From contig NGZR01000003.1 in the NCBI GenBank assembly GCA_002197995.1, positions 6,200,001 to 6,264,000 of the forward strand: a DNA stretch of 64,000 nucleotides. The letters are read 5' to 3'. This DNA is from Gaeumannomyces sp. JS-464 (Eukaryota > Ascomycota > Sordariomycetes > Magnaporthales > Magnaporthaceae). Of this stretch, positions 63,138 through 64,000 are shown in pieces. A model generated the notes under the pieces. The model did no database searches. It saw only the letters and a list, made by a program, of their open reading frames with translations, and had not been told where the DNA came from. The first letter of the stretch is position 1; each line of letters starts with the position of its first letter. The translations under genes were made by a program, and so were the position numbers.

Positions 63138-64000
63138 ATGGGCCCCGGAGGTCGCTTTGCTCCCCGAGGAGGTTCCAGGGGGCGTGGCAGCAGTCGCGGC
63201 AGAGTGGTGGGACGCGGTGGAAGAGGCGGCCCCAAAATTTCATCGGGAAGCGCAGGTTTGACAGTTCACGGGTCGAAGAAAAAAAAGAGTATGGTATCAC
63301 TCGCCCCAACAACCCAATTTCTTCCTGGTATACGGTCTAACATTGTCACAGAGAATCAGACGACGAGTCGTCACAAGACGAGCCTCCGTCTGACGACGAA
63401 GAGTCAGGGGTAGGCTCTGATTCTGAGGGTGAGGAGGAGGAGGAGGACAAGACTGCGGCTCGCCCATATGTGACCCTCCTGCGCAGCTTGACCGAGGCGT
63501 CAGGCCCCAAGGCCAAGAGGAGGAAGCTGGACCACAGCGAAAAGCCGGAGGAGCCCTCAATCGAGGACGAGGCCAAGGATGTGGATCTCGTCGAGGAGGC
63601 CGAGGAAGCTGAGGAGGATGATGACGAAGTCTCTGACTCCGACGACGAAGCCACCCTGATGGATCTGACCCTTTCGCCTCGCACTTCGCCGCGCCCGATG
63701 AAGCCTCTGTGACCACTAGGCTAGCAGCGATGGCGAAGAATGAATGGGCCACCAAAAAGATCGTGTCCAAGTCATCCAGAACCATCATAATGGCACCCAA
63801 GACCAGCCCTGATGTTCAAGTTACCGCCCCAGCGTCAGTCCGAGACCCCTCGGCCCTGAGCCTCAAACCCAAGCTGAAGGAAGCAATCACTACCCAGCGG
63901 CCAGAATTCGACGCCTCGGAGCAGGCGCTGGCCGCCCCTCTCTTCCAGTACCTCGACACTCTCTACTGCCAGCGAACGGTAGCCAATGGCGACAACCTAA
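63138..64000 (+). CDS. UTP25: Utp25, U3 snoRNA-associated SSU processome factor (3' end off the window)
   Basis: Nucleolar protein with a DEAD-helicase-like fold, needed for early 18S rRNA processing. The ATG at 63138 gives MGPGGRFAPRGGSRGRGSSR, an RGG-rich N-terminus, then a Lys run. Exon 1 ends at 63288; the intron is about 63289-63353, where use of the second AG keeps the frame. Exon 2 is very acidic (Asp/Glu/Ser runs), then ARPYVTLLRSLTEASG and KAKRRKLDH, a second acidic stretch, and the family block DPFASHFAAPDEASVTTRL with NEWATKKIVSKSSRTII. One base is missing near 63664 between EATLMDL and DPFASHF. The window ends at YLDTLYCQRTVANGDNL, before the helicase-like core, so only about the first third of the usual 700-residue protein is visible. 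Confidence 0.88.

Overview
The window is nuclear DNA from a filamentous ascomycete (Pezizomycotina, most likely a Sordariomycete). Genes are split by short GT-AG introns of about 50-200 nt. Coding DNA is GC-rich, and pyrimidine-rich leaders precede ATGs. The recognisable proteins are fungal types: DASH subunit Dad2, fungal shugoshin, an Ecl1-family zinc protein, and a CRM1 with threonine at the leptomycin site. Fourteen protein genes can be supported; those at the two window ends are incomplete.

Layout. 0-1.2 kb: the 5' part of a type-B carboxylesterase (minus). 2.1-4.5 kb: an uncharacterised basic protein with two FELPGEA-type motifs (minus). 6.1-9.7 kb: a divergent pair of chromosome-segregation genes, DAD2 (minus) and shugoshin (plus). 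10.4-18.6 kb: retromer VPS29 (minus), an alanine-glyoxylate aminotransferase with a possible organelle presequence (plus), and exportin-1/CRM1 (plus). 18.6-48.7 kb: about 30 kb in which the only recognisable gene is a 155-residue Ecl1-family gene at 36.9 kb; the rest is rich in A/T homopolymers, two runs of 27 and 29 G, and microsatellites. 48.7-49.8 kb: HEM2, porphobilinogen synthase (minus). 50.8-64 kb: six consecutive genes of RNA metabolism: a mitochondrial PPR protein, splicing factor Cwf18, a zinc-knuckle/RS protein, an R3H-SUZ RNA-binding protein, eIF3f, and the start of the rRNA-processing factor Utp25.

Two things dominate interpretation. First, many conserved genes (CRM1, HEM2, DAD2, eIF3f, PPR, Cwf18, Utp25, R3H) contain isolated one-base gains or losses, often in short homopolymers. 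Correcting them restores family-like proteins, so they look like consensus errors and not pseudogenes. Coordinates below are gene spans; the protein should be read with the noted corrections. Second, the zinc-knuckle gene appears to carry a 54-nt intron with AT-AC ends whose removal recreates a canonical CCHC knuckle; this is the most unusual local signal. The ECL1 gene-free region is the most unusual large-scale one. I found no CRISPR array, rRNA or intact transposon, and none of the B-box-like stretches I noticed belonged to a tRNA.
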